NCBI GenBank assembly: GCA_903932805.1
Contig: CAIZHO010000251.1
Span: 1 to 7,596 of the forward strand
Source: an uncultured Roseiflexaceae bacterium
Lineage (GTDB): Bacteria; Chloroflexota; Chloroflexia; Chloroflexales; Roseiflexaceae
Reading direction: 5' to 3'
Length of the DNA stretch: 7,596 nucleotides
This document shows positions 1 to 6,568 of this stretch, piece by piece. Every line of letters starts with the position of its first letter. Position 1 is the stretch's first letter. The position numbers and the translations under genes were made by a program. The notes under the pieces were generated by a model. The model searched no databases, had not been told where the DNA came from, and saw only the letters and a program-made list of their open reading frames with translations.

Positions 1-954
1 CGACTCGCACTGATAGCCAAATATGCGTTGGGACTGGCGATGGCGGGCATCATTTATGCCATGTTCTTGGTCGTTCCACAATATGTTGGCCTCGGTGAAG
101 CAGGGCGTATTATCATTGTGCATGTGCCCACTGCTTGGGTAACCTCGGCCGCATTTGCGCTGTCGGCGATATACAGCATCTTGTATCTCCGGACACGATC
201 CCCTCTGCATGACGCCTCTGCGGTGTCTGCTGCAGAAGTCGGTATGTTGTTTTGTATCTTCGCCACCGTCACGGGGGCGATTTTTGCGGAGGTCGTCTGG
301 GGCACCTTTTGGAACTGGGACCCGCGCGAGACGACTATTCTGGTTCTGTTACTCATCTATGCGGCGTACTTCGCACTCCGGTCATCGATAGACGACGGAG
401 CACGTCGACGTCGCCTTTCGGCGGTCTACAATATTTTTGCCTGTGTCACCATGCCGTTTCTGCTCTTTGTTGCCCCACGTGTGGCTGATAGCACCTTGCA
501 TCCAAACTGTGCGTTTTTGCAAGGGAGCAAATGCGAAGGGGTTTCGCTCGACCTAAACGGCGCCAAAATAAGTCAACTCGGTGATGTCGTGGTCGAACTC
601 ATAGCGGTCGAACGCGTTGGCGACATGATTCGTGCAGTGGTCGAAGTGCGGATGCCGGGTTTGACCGAGTACGCAGACCTGGCACCGACGATGGATAGTG
701 AAGGTAACGCTGCTGACCGACCGGAATTCCCCGGCCAATCCTTTCGTATGGTACTTATCGAAGCAGATCCCCAAGCAGGGACTGCACGTGTAAACATGCA
801 GGCACCCGGGACGGGACTATTGAGTAATCAACGGACGTTGTGGGTGTTCCTTGCGAGCAATGTGACATTTGGGATGTTGGCTTTGTGGATTTATCGCATC
901 CGGGCAACGATTTTGCAGGTGTCAGCCCGATTGCAGACAACGGAGGCATTCTAA
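1..954 (+). CDS. ccmC: CcmC-type heme exporter/handling membrane protein (5' partial)
   Basis: CcmC is an integral membrane protein of cytochrome c maturation System I. It presents heme on the outer face of the cytoplasmic membrane and passes it to CcmE. Residues are numbered from the TTG at 28. The sequence shows about six membrane segments (near 2-18, 32-54, 70-92, 103-118, 130-149, 270-289). The tryptophan-rich motif WGTFWNWDPRETT is at 91-103. The two expected axial histidines are H32 (IIIVHVPTAW) and H158 (STLHPNC). Between H158 and the last membrane segment lies an outer domain of about 100 residues, predicted beta-rich, which ordinary CcmC of about 245 residues lacks. It is preceded by C161 and contains C169. 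The frame is open to base 1 with no ribosome site before the TTG, so the true start is probably upstream. The stop directly abuts the ccmD start. CcsA of System II shares the WWD motif, but the ccmD/E/F neighbours decide for CcmC. Confidence 0.9.
   Translation, partial: RLALIAKYALGLAMAGIIYAMFLVVPQYVGLGEAGRIIIVHVPTAWVTSAAFALSAIYSILYLRTRSPLHDASAVSAAEVGMLFCIFATVTGAIFAEVVWGTFWNWDPRETTILVLLLIYAAYFALRSSIDDGARRRRLSAVYNIFACVTMPFLLFVAPRVADSTLHPNCAFLQGSKCEGVSLDLNGAKISQLGDVVVELIAVERVGDMIRAVVEVRMPGLTEYADLAPTMDSEGNAADRPEFPGQSFRMVLIEADPQAGTARVNMQAPGTGLLSNQRTLWVFLASNVTFGMLALWIYRIRATILQVSARLQTTEAF
942..946 (+). promoter_or_regulatory. Ribosome binding site of ccmD inside the end of ccmC
   Basis: GGAGG lies eight bases before the ATG at 955 and inside the last codons of ccmC. 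The ccmC stop TAA (952-954) touches the ATG, which suggests translational coupling. The site supports the short ccmD-like reading frame as a real gene. Confidence 0.65.
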
Positions 955-1158
955 ATGCAAGTAGTACTTGATGCAGGTGTTGCAATTTACATCGCAATGT
1001 CGGTGGCGTTGGTGGTGTGGTTGGGGGTATTCATCTATCTGCTGCGCATCGATGCCCATGCAAAAGAACTCAAGCGACTCGTTCTCGCATCGAACCAAGA
1101 ATCAACAGCTGCTACTCCACGGGCAACGGTCGAACACCGTACCCCACACGCACAATAG
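955..1158 (+). CDS. ccmD: CcmD-like small membrane protein
   Basis: This is a 67-residue protein with one membrane segment at about residues 9-31, followed by a basic amphipathic stretch (RIDAHAKELKRL, 31-42) and a polar Thr/Ala-rich tail. CcmD proteins are short, poorly conserved and single-spanning. In System I they help release heme-loaded CcmE from the CcmABC complex. The call rests on size, topology (one TM then a charged helix) and position between ccmC and ccmE, because the family has almost no diagnostic residues. The start is backed by a good GGAGG and by direct contact with the ccmC stop. The stop codon is shared with the ribosome site of ccmE. Confidence 0.75.
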   Translation: MQVVLDAGVAIYIAMSVALVVWLGVFIYLLRIDAHAKELKRLVLASNQESTAATPRATVEHRTPHAQ

Positions 1159-1161
1159 GAG
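1157..1161 (+). promoter_or_regulatory. Ribosome binding site of ccmE overlapping the ccmD stop
   Basis: AGGAG starts within the TAG stop of ccmD (1156-1158) and ends six bases before the ATG at 1168. It fixes the ccmE start and suggests coupled translation of ccmD and ccmE. Confidence 0.6.
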
Positions 1162-1167
1162 CACTCC

Positions 1168-1599
1168 ATGTCGACGACTACCCTCCAGCCTACGAGTCGT
1201 GGCGGTTTGAAGCCACTCCATTACATCGGTATCGCTATTGTGTTGCTTTCGATTATCCTTGGGTATTATGGCCTCAGCGCTTCGATGCGCCCATATACGA
1301 CACAAATCAGCGAGGCGGCAACAAGTACCCAGGGTGTGCAACTCGCAGGCTTTTTGGGGAGCACCGGCGAATACGACGAGGCTGGCAAGTTCACCTTCTT
1401 GCTTCAAGACTCGACCGGCAAAAAAATCAAAGTCATTTCGAGCGAGCCCAAGCCTTCGAACTTCGAACAAGCAGTCAGCATTGTGGCCATTGGTCATTAT
1501 GACGTCAAGAGCGGTGATTTCATCGCTGAGAGTCTGCTCGTCAAATGTCCGTCGAAGTATCAAGAACAGATGAGCACGCAAACTAAGGTCCAATACTAG
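1168..1599 (+). CDS. ccmE: CcmE heme chaperone, CxxxY variant
   Basis: CcmE is the membrane-anchored heme chaperone of System I. It receives heme from CcmC and hands it to CcmF for attachment to apocytochrome c. This 143-residue protein has a short cytoplasmic N-terminus, one membrane anchor (about 17-36) and an outer domain (about 42-131) of the length and strand pattern of the CcmE OB fold, including VQLAGFLG (57-64), KFTFLLQDSTGKKIKVI (74-90) and VSIVAIGHYD (103-112). At the position of the heme-attaching HxxxY the sequence has C127-PSK-Y131. This cysteine form is known from archaea and some sulfate reducers and goes with a System I that lacks normal CcmH. There are no other cysteines in the protein. 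The start is set by AGGAG six bases upstream. ccmF follows after 15 bases. Confidence 0.92.
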   Translation: MSTTTLQPTSRGGLKPLHYIGIAIVLLSIILGYYGLSASMRPYTTQISEAATSTQGVQLAGFLGSTGEYDEAGKFTFLLQDSTGKKIKVISSEPKPSNFEQAVSIVAIGHYDVKSGDFIAESLLVKCPSKYQEQMSTQTKVQY

Positions 1600-1614
1600 A
1601 ATTGTGAGCCTCCG

Positions 1615-3984
1615 ATGACGGTCTATTTCTTCGGTACATTGTTGATTGTCGCAACGATTGCGATGGCGGCAATGGCGTCGATCAGTTATCTGCTCGTGCC
1701 GCTGGGTCGCCCTGCTGCCATGTCGTACGGTCGTTGGGGGACCCGATTGTCCATGGTCGGGGTGCTCGCAGTGGTCGTCATGCTGAACTATTTGTTCGTG
1801 GCACAACGCTACGACGTTGAATATGTCTACAACTATAGTTCGAGCGAACTCGAGCCGTACTTCCGCGTTGCCGCTGTGTGGGCAGGTCAACCCGGTTCGT
1901 TCGTTATCTGGGCGTTGTGGGGCATCATCGGAGCGCAGTTCCTGATCAGGCGGACGCGCCACAACGAGCCGTACGTGCTCAGTGTGGTCATGATGATTCA
2001 AACCGCGTTGTTGATTTTCATGTTGATACGCAATCCATTCATTTTGCATGTGACGGCAGATGGTCTGCCACCTGCCGACGGCAAAGGCCTCAACCCGACG
2101 CTCCACAACATGTGGATGTTGATTCATCCGCCCATTTTGTTTGTTGGGTTCGCATTGATGGCAATCCCCTACGGGTACGCCATCGCTGGGCTGTGGCGCC
2201 GTGACTACGACGGCTGGGTCAAGTACGCACTGCCGTGGGCGACTGCCTCATGGTCTACGTTGGGCCTTGCGTTGTTGTTGGGCGGGTATTGGGCCTACGA
2301 GACCCTTGGCTGGGGCGGATACTGGGCTTGGGACCCGGTCGAAAACTCTGCACTTGTCCCGTGGCTCACGGTGGCTGCCCTCATCCATGGCATGTTGGTA
2401 CAACGTGCCAACGGATCAATGCGGCGTATTAATGTCATCATGGCCGTGGCGACATATTCACTGGTCTTTTATTCAACGTTTTTGACGCGTAGCGGTGTAT
2501 TGTCTTCGTTCTCGGTCCATTCCTTCGTCGAAGAAGGTCTGAAGTGGATCATGACGTCCTTCTTGTTGATCATCATCGTCCTCGGTGCGAGCGTGATTAT
2601 CTGGCGCTGGCGCGATATCCCACAGTTGCCGTTGTCCGAGAAGTTATTGTCCCGCGACAGTTTTTTCAGTCTGATGATTCTGGTGATCTTGCTGATGGCA
2701 GGGATCGTGGCGTTGGGGACATCAATGCCGGTGATTTCGTCCATTCCCGGTGTTGGTACTGCACTGCAGGACTTCTTGGGGTCAATCTTTACGCTCGACG
2801 ACGGAACGACATACGATCCCAATGCGCAGCCGTTCCAGGATGGACGGTTCGGGTTAGTAGGCAGTTTTTATAGCACATCCGTCCCACCACTCGGGCTCAT
2901 CTTGGCCGTGTTAATGATTATCGGGCCGTTACTTGGGCAACGTGACAGTAACGCACGTGCATTGCTCCGTACCATCCGCATCCCTGGGATTGTTGCGTTC
3001 GTGGTCACTGCGATTGCAGTCGTGCTCGGTGCACGCAGTGTCTTTGTTGCACTCTACGTCGGTATTGCCACGTTCGCAGTGGGCACCAATATCGTCATGA
3101 TTGTACGGACCCTCAAAGCCGGTTGGTTGCGGATCGGTGGCTATCTCGCCCACGTCGGCATTATGATTTTTGTGGTTGGCGCTATTGCATCGACATGGTA
3201 TGCCACGCCCGAAACACGGATTTTGGTCCCCGAAGGCCAGACCATGTCGATATATGGGTACGACGTTGCCTTCAACGGCTGGCGCATGGATGCCAAAGGC
3301 CAAGGCGTGCTCGACATGAACGTCACCCGTGGTGGTCGAGTGACCTCCGCGACGCCTATGCTCTACTTTAACCCGCGCATGGGTGCTACGATGGCAACGC
3401 CATCGGTACGAAGCGAAATCTATCAAGACATGTATATCTCGCCGGTCGAGTATCAACCACCGTTTGACCGCAACATCGCTGACCTGAACCAAGGGCAAAC
3501 CAAGGAAGTCGGCCCCTACGCAATAACCTTCAATGGTTTTGTGGTGCCGACCGACAAAACGACGGACAAAGCAGACATCAGTGCGCAGTTGACGATTGTC
3601 TACGAAGGCAAATCGTACGACATCACCCCGGGAATTATCGTTCTTGCCAACGAAACAGATCCCGCCAAGGCTGTCCAAGAGATGCCCGTCGACCTCCCTG
3701 GCGGCTATACTGCTTCGATGGCTGCCTTTGATCCAAACCAAAAGCGGGTCATTGTGCGGGTCGGCGGGTTGAACTTGCCGGTCGATCCTGCCCGTGCGGT
3801 TGTCACGGTGACGGTCAAGCCTGGGATCGTGTTCGTGTGGGCCGGGATCATCATTGCCGTGTTGGGTGGTGCGATCGCGGTGGTGCGCCGCCAGCTCGAA
3901 GCCGGTCAGTTGACGCTGCCGTCGTTCAAAGGAGCACTCGCCAAACTTGCATTCTGGCGACGAGACGGGTCAGTACCTGCATAA
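1615..3984 (+). CDS. ccmF: CcmF, heme lyase subunit of cytochrome c maturation
   Basis: CcmF takes heme from CcmE and joins it to the CxxCH motif of apocytochrome c at the outer membrane face. This 789-residue polytopic protein has the heme-handling motif WGGYWAWDPVENSALVPWL at 233-251. The four histidines conserved in CcmF are visible: H171 (LIHPPIL), H258 (ALIHGM), H302 (FSVHSF, after TFLTRSGVLSSF) and H513 (YLAHVG). A final membrane segment is at about 737-757, followed by a basic tail. E. coli CcmF is about 650 residues. The extra length here lies mainly in the outer domain between the H513 helix and the last helix (about 526-735), plus an outer loop at about 372-420. The start ATG has only a weak upstream purine stretch (GTGAG, 1604-1608), and no other in-frame start follows the upstream stop at 1597-1599. 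The next gene begins 28 bases downstream. Confidence 0.96.
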   Translation: MTVYFFGTLLIVATIAMAAMASISYLLVPLGRPAAMSYGRWGTRLSMVGVLAVVVMLNYLFVAQRYDVEYVYNYSSSELEPYFRVAAVWAGQPGSFVIWALWGIIGAQFLIRRTRHNEPYVLSVVMMIQTALLIFMLIRNPFILHVTADGLPPADGKGLNPTLHNMWMLIHPPILFVGFALMAIPYGYAIAGLWRRDYDGWVKYALPWATASWSTLGLALLLGGYWAYETLGWGGYWAWDPVENSALVPWLTVAALIHGMLVQRANGSMRRINVIMAVATYSLVFYSTFLTRSGVLSSFSVHSFVEEGLKWIMTSFLLIIIVLGASVIIWRWRDIPQLPLSEKLLSRDSFFSLMILVILLMAGIVALGTSMPVISSIPGVGTALQDFLGSIFTLDDGTTYDPNAQPFQDGRFGLVGSFYSTSVPPLGLILAVLMIIGPLLGQRDSNARALLRTIRIPGIVAFVVTAIAVVLGARSVFVALYVGIATFAVGTNIVMIVRTLKAGWLRIGGYLAHVGIMIFVVGAIASTWYATPETRILVPEGQTMSIYGYDVAFNGWRMDAKGQGVLDMNVTRGGRVTSATPMLYFNPRMGATMATPSVRSEIYQDMYISPVEYQPPFDRNIADLNQGQTKEVGPYAITFNGFVVPTDKTTDKADISAQLTIVYEGKSYDITPGIIVLANETDPAKAVQEMPVDLPGGYTASMAAFDPNQKRVIVRVGGLNLPVDPARAVVTVTVKPGIVFVWAGIIIAVLGGAIAVVRRQLEAGQLTLPSFKGALAKLAFWRRDGSVPA

Positions 3985-4012
3985 TCAACATCACTGTCGA
4001 TAAAGGGAAAAC

Positions 4013-5011
4013 ATGGTCGATTACTACGCAATTTTGAAAGTCCCGCGTGATGCCGATACGGCGGCCATCGACGAAGCATATACCCGATTGAGCCAGGCGT
4101 ATGACCCAGCGGTGCTCGCTGGGGTGTCGGATGAGTTGATTGCCCTTGCGCAGAAACAGCTGTTTGCACTCAATCAGGCACGGACCATCCTGTCGGACCC
4201 CACCCTACGGGCAGCATACGACGCAGGATTGACACAGGTCGTCGCCAAAGCTCTGCCTTCGGCCGAACCGGTATTTGACTTCCAGCCGTTGCCGCCAGCC
4301 AATGCACGTGAGCGGATCCCGGGGTATGTCACCGAACCGGTGCGCACAGTGGATGCTGCAACAACGCAACCCAATCGCACAATGCCGTTGTTCTTTGCCA
4401 TTACCTTACCGTTGCTCATTGTGCTCGTGGCTTTTGTGTTGACAGATGGCGGCAAGCGTGTGGCCCCGAGCAACGATACCCCACCGGTTGAGTCGGTGCA
4501 GAGCCAACTCGACCAGTTTGAGGCTGCCATTGCAACCACCAAGCTTGCCGCGGATTCGGACCCTGGCAATGCCACTGCGTGGATTGAATATGGCAATATG
4601 TTGTACAACAGCGTCCAAATTGTGCGCGAAATGCAACCGAATAGCCCGGTCTACATCGATCGTATCGAACGCTGGCAGATGGCTGCCGTAGCATACGAAA
4701 AGGCCATGGTGCTGTTGCCTGACAACGTCGTCGTGGCGGCTGACCATGGCGCAGCACTGTGCTTCTATGGCAATGGTGTTGGTGACAAAAAGAGCTCCAA
4801 TGCAGGGCTCCAACAGATGCGCACTGTTATCGATGCAATCCCCACAGAGGAGCGTTCGCGGGTGCGGATGAATATGGGTTATTGTTTGGCCCAAAATACT
4901 CCTCCACAGGTCGAGGATGCACGTGCTGTCTGGCAGTCGGTGATTGACGCCGAACCCAAAGACTCTCCCATCGCTATTCAGGCTGCCACATTGATTGCGC
5001 AGTACCGTTGA
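4013..5011 (+). CDS. J-like domain / membrane segment / TPR protein (possible CcmH-CcmI stand-in)
   Basis: This is a 332-residue protein in three parts. Residues 3-71 match a DnaJ J-domain pattern: DYYAILKV at the start, a helix ending in SQAY, and ALNQARTILSDPTLRAAYD at the end. The HPD tripeptide is replaced by D31-P32-A33, so it should not stimulate Hsp70. A Pro-rich linker with several arginines (about 80-123) leads to one membrane segment (about 124-143). Residues about 165-332 form helical TPR-like repeats (for example NATAWIEYGNMLYNS, AAVAYEKAMVLLPDN, RMNMGYCLAQ, ARAVWQSVIDAEP). The positive linker suggests J-like inside and TPR outside. In classical System I, CcmI or the C-terminal half of CcmH is an outer TPR domain that binds apocytochrome c, and position after ccmF fits that role. 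There is no CxxC, so it is not itself CcmH. The ATG has a modest AAGGGA a few bases upstream. Domain layout is confident, function is inferred. Confidence 0.85.
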   Translation: MVDYYAILKVPRDADTAAIDEAYTRLSQAYDPAVLAGVSDELIALAQKQLFALNQARTILSDPTLRAAYDAGLTQVVAKALPSAEPVFDFQPLPPANARERIPGYVTEPVRTVDAATTQPNRTMPLFFAITLPLLIVLVAFVLTDGGKRVAPSNDTPPVESVQSQLDQFEAAIATTKLAADSDPGNATAWIEYGNMLYNSVQIVREMQPNSPVYIDRIERWQMAAVAYEKAMVLLPDNVVVAADHGAALCFYGNGVGDKKSSNAGLQQMRTVIDAIPTEERSRVRMNMGYCLAQNTPPQVEDARAVWQSVIDAEPKDSPIAIQAATLIAQYR

Positions 5012-5023
5012 GACGGCTTGCGC

Positions 5024-5030
5024 AGAGAGA
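5024..5030 (+). promoter_or_regulatory. Ribosome binding site deciding the start of the J-like/TlpA gene
   Basis: AGAGAGA sits six bases before the ATG at 5037 but directly touches the in-frame ATG at 5031. Spacing therefore favours 5037, which gives MSQNYYERLG, the normal J-domain beginning. A more upstream in-frame TTG at 4995 would overlap the preceding gene and has no such site. Confidence 0.5.
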
Positions 5031-5036
5031 ATGCCC

Positions 5037-5861
5037 ATGTCGCAGAACTACTATGAACGCTTAGGCATCCCGATGGACGCCGATGACGCAACGATCCGCG
5101 CTGGGTGTGATGCCGTTACTGCGCGCTATCGCGCTGACTGGTTGAACGATCCGGGTGGGACTGTTGGTTTGAGCGCTACCACGAGAATCCGTGAACTCGA
5201 AGCCGTCCGTGATGTGTTGCTCGATATTGTGCAACGGACCGAGTACGATCGAACACTCGGTGTGCGCATCCAGCCGCTCCCGACGAGTAGTCGCCGTGGG
5301 GGTGCAAATCGTGAAGTCTGGATGGTTGTTCTTGGTGGGTTCATTGGGCTTGTGGTTGTCGCAATTGTTTGGATGGTGAGTGCTCGGTTTGCGGAACCAC
5401 TGATGCCGGCAGCAGCCGAGACGAATCGGCCAGCGCCGGATTTTTCGCTCTCAACAATTGATGGAAAAATCCTGCATTTAAACGATTTACGTGGTAAAAT
5501 TGTTGTGGTAAACTTCTGGGGAACGTGGTGTGTGCCATGCAAAGAAGAGACGCCTGCGCTCCAAGCAGCATATGAGCAGCTGAAAGGTCCAGACGTCGAA
5601 TTTGTCGGCATTAACCTCCGTAATCAAGAAGAACTTGGGGCACCCGGGGACGCTGCAGTCAAATCATTTGTCGATGAATATGGTGTTACCTACCCTATTG
5701 TGTATGACAGTGAAGGCGACGTTTCGCGGCTGTACCAGATATCACCGATTCCCGTTAGTTATTTTCTTGATGCTCAGGGTAATATTCGGTATGTGTATGT
5801 CGGTACGTTGACAACCGCTGATGTTGTCGCATTGGTGCAACGACTACGCGATACCCCATAA
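5037..5861 (+). CDS. J-like domain / membrane segment / TlpA-ResA-CcmG type thioredoxin
   Basis: From ATG 5037 this is a 274-residue fusion. Residues 4-75 resemble a J-domain (NYYERLGIPMDAD, then EAVRDVLLDIVQRTEYDRTLG), but HPD is replaced by R32-A33-D34. An Arg-containing linker (SSRRGGANR, 84-92) precedes one membrane segment (about 94-116), which places the N-terminus inside. Residues about 131-274 are a TlpA/AhpC-TSA type thioredoxin fold: APDFSLSTIDG, VVVNFWGTWCVPCKEETPAL with active cysteines C165 and C168, GINLRNQ, and the cis-proline region ISPIPVSYFLDAQG (P239). Such membrane-bound outer thioredoxins (CcmG, ResA, TlpA) reduce the CxxCH disulfide of apocytochrome c before heme attachment. 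Position after ccmF supports a CcmG role. The electron donor (CcdA or DsbD) is not in the window. Another start at 5031 adds only Met-Pro. Thioredoxin assignment is firm, the J-like assignment good, the role inferred. Confidence 0.9.
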   Translation: MSQNYYERLGIPMDADDATIRAGCDAVTARYRADWLNDPGGTVGLSATTRIRELEAVRDVLLDIVQRTEYDRTLGVRIQPLPTSSRRGGANREVWMVVLGGFIGLVVVAIVWMVSARFAEPLMPAAAETNRPAPDFSLSTIDGKILHLNDLRGKIVVVNFWGTWCVPCKEETPALQAAYEQLKGPDVEFVGINLRNQEELGAPGDAAVKSFVDEYGVTYPIVYDSEGDVSRLYQISPIPVSYFLDAQGNIRYVYVGTLTTADVVALVQRLRDTP

Positions 5862-5873
5862 GAGTGAGGGCAC

Positions 5874-6563
5874 ATGACGGTCCAACAGAACATCATGGTC
5901 GTAGACGACGAACCGGGTCTGCGTAAGTTACTCAACCTGTTATTCACGAATGCCGGTTACCGTGTACACGAGGTCTCAAGCGGGGCAGAATGCCTCCAGA
6001 AGCTCGGCGAGATTCATCCGGATTTGATCGTGCTCGACGTGATGATGCCCGAGATGGATGGTCGAGAAGTGTGTACCCGCATCCGTGGCGAAGGCAACCA
6101 AGTACCCGTGTTGATGCTGACGGCTCGGACGCAATCACGTGATGTGGTGATGGGGCTCGACTGCGGTGCGGATGACTATCTCGCCAAACCATTCGACATG
6201 GACGAATTGTTAGCCCGTGTCCGCGCATTGTTGCGACGTGCCCAGGGGACACAACGCACGCGCGTGGTCGGTATGGGTGAGATTACCATCGACATACAGA
6301 CCCGTGTCGTCAAAGTCAAGGGTGAAGTGGTAGAATTAACCCCGACCGAGTATGCACTATTGGCTGTGCTTGCAGAACACGCGGGTACAGTGGTGCGACA
6401 TGATACACTACTCGAAGCGGTCTGGGGCCCGAATTCACAGCACGATCAAGACTACCTCAAGGTCTATATGTGGTACCTGCGCCGCAAAATCGAACCCAAG
6501 GCCGGTCGCAACCCACGATTATTGTTGACAGAATGGGGCGTAGGCTATCGCATGGTGCAGTAG
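5874..6563 (+). CDS. OmpR/PhoB-family response regulator
   Basis: This 229-residue two-component response regulator is full length. The receiver domain (about 5-120) has the acidic pair D11-D12, the phosphorylation site D55 in VLDVMMPEMDG, T83 in MLTARTQ, and K105 in DDYLAKPFDMDELLARVRALLRR. The C-terminal winged-helix DNA-binding domain (about 132-228) shows VELTPTEYALLAVLAEHAG, the recognition-helix region DYLKVYMWYLRRKIEP, and the closing GVGYRMVQ wing. Phosphorylation by a sensor kinase should control promoter binding. No histidine kinase gene is next to it, so its signal and targets cannot be read from the window. The wing and linker resemble KdpE/PhoP-like members, but the sequence does not justify a gene symbol. 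GTGAGGG (5864-5870) lies just before the ATG. The gene begins 12 bases after the thioredoxin gene and ends 15 bases before proB. Confidence 0.93.
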   Translation: MTVQQNIMVVDDEPGLRKLLNLLFTNAGYRVHEVSSGAECLQKLGEIHPDLIVLDVMMPEMDGREVCTRIRGEGNQVPVLMLTARTQSRDVVMGLDCGADDYLAKPFDMDELLARVRALLRRAQGTQRTRVVGMGEITIDIQTRVVKVKGEVVELTPTEYALLAVLAEHAGTVVRHDTLLEAVWGPNSQHDQDYLKVYMWYLRRKIEPKAGRNPRLLLTEWGVGYRMVQ

Positions 6564-6568
6564 GCAAA

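Noticed and set aside
28..30. TTG as the start of ccmC
   Set aside because: No ribosome site precedes it, and the frame is open to base 1 with a plausible N-terminal continuation (RLALIAKYA), so the gene most likely starts before the window.
1017..1502. Overlapping plus-strand frame across ccmD and ccmE (161 codons)
   Set aside because: It is out of frame with two genes that have good ribosome sites and family features, and its product has no recognisable motif.
1102..2127. Long minus-strand open frame (341 codons) opposite ccmE and ccmF
   Set aside because: Its product is rich in His, Arg, Asp and Gln with no recognisable domain, as expected for the antisense of GC-biased codons. It lies fully over well-supported genes.
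2929..3741. Minus-strand open frame (270 codons) opposite the end of ccmF
   Set aside because: Same low-complexity His/Arg-rich antisense character, with no ribosome site or family motif. The plus-strand CcmF reading here is certain.
1..3984. System II (CcsA/ResB) cytochrome c assembly
   Set aside because: CcsA also has a WWD motif, but a CcmE chaperone, a CcmD-like protein and a CcmF with all four histidines mark System I, and no ResB is present.
4995..4997. In-frame TTG as the start of the J-like/TlpA gene
   Set aside because: It would overlap the preceding gene and add 14 residues before a normal J-domain start. ATG 5037 has a purine-rich site at good spacing.
5472..5500. Possible promoter with TAAAAT at 5495-5500
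   Set aside because: The upstream region at 17 bases (CTGCAT-like) is a poor -35, and the site lies inside an AT-rich coding stretch, so it is probably chance.
4013..5861. Reading the two J-like genes as ordinary DnaJ/Hsp40 co-chaperones
   Set aside because: Both lack HPD, have no Gly/Phe-rich or zinc-finger region, and continue through a membrane helix into TPR or thioredoxin domains.
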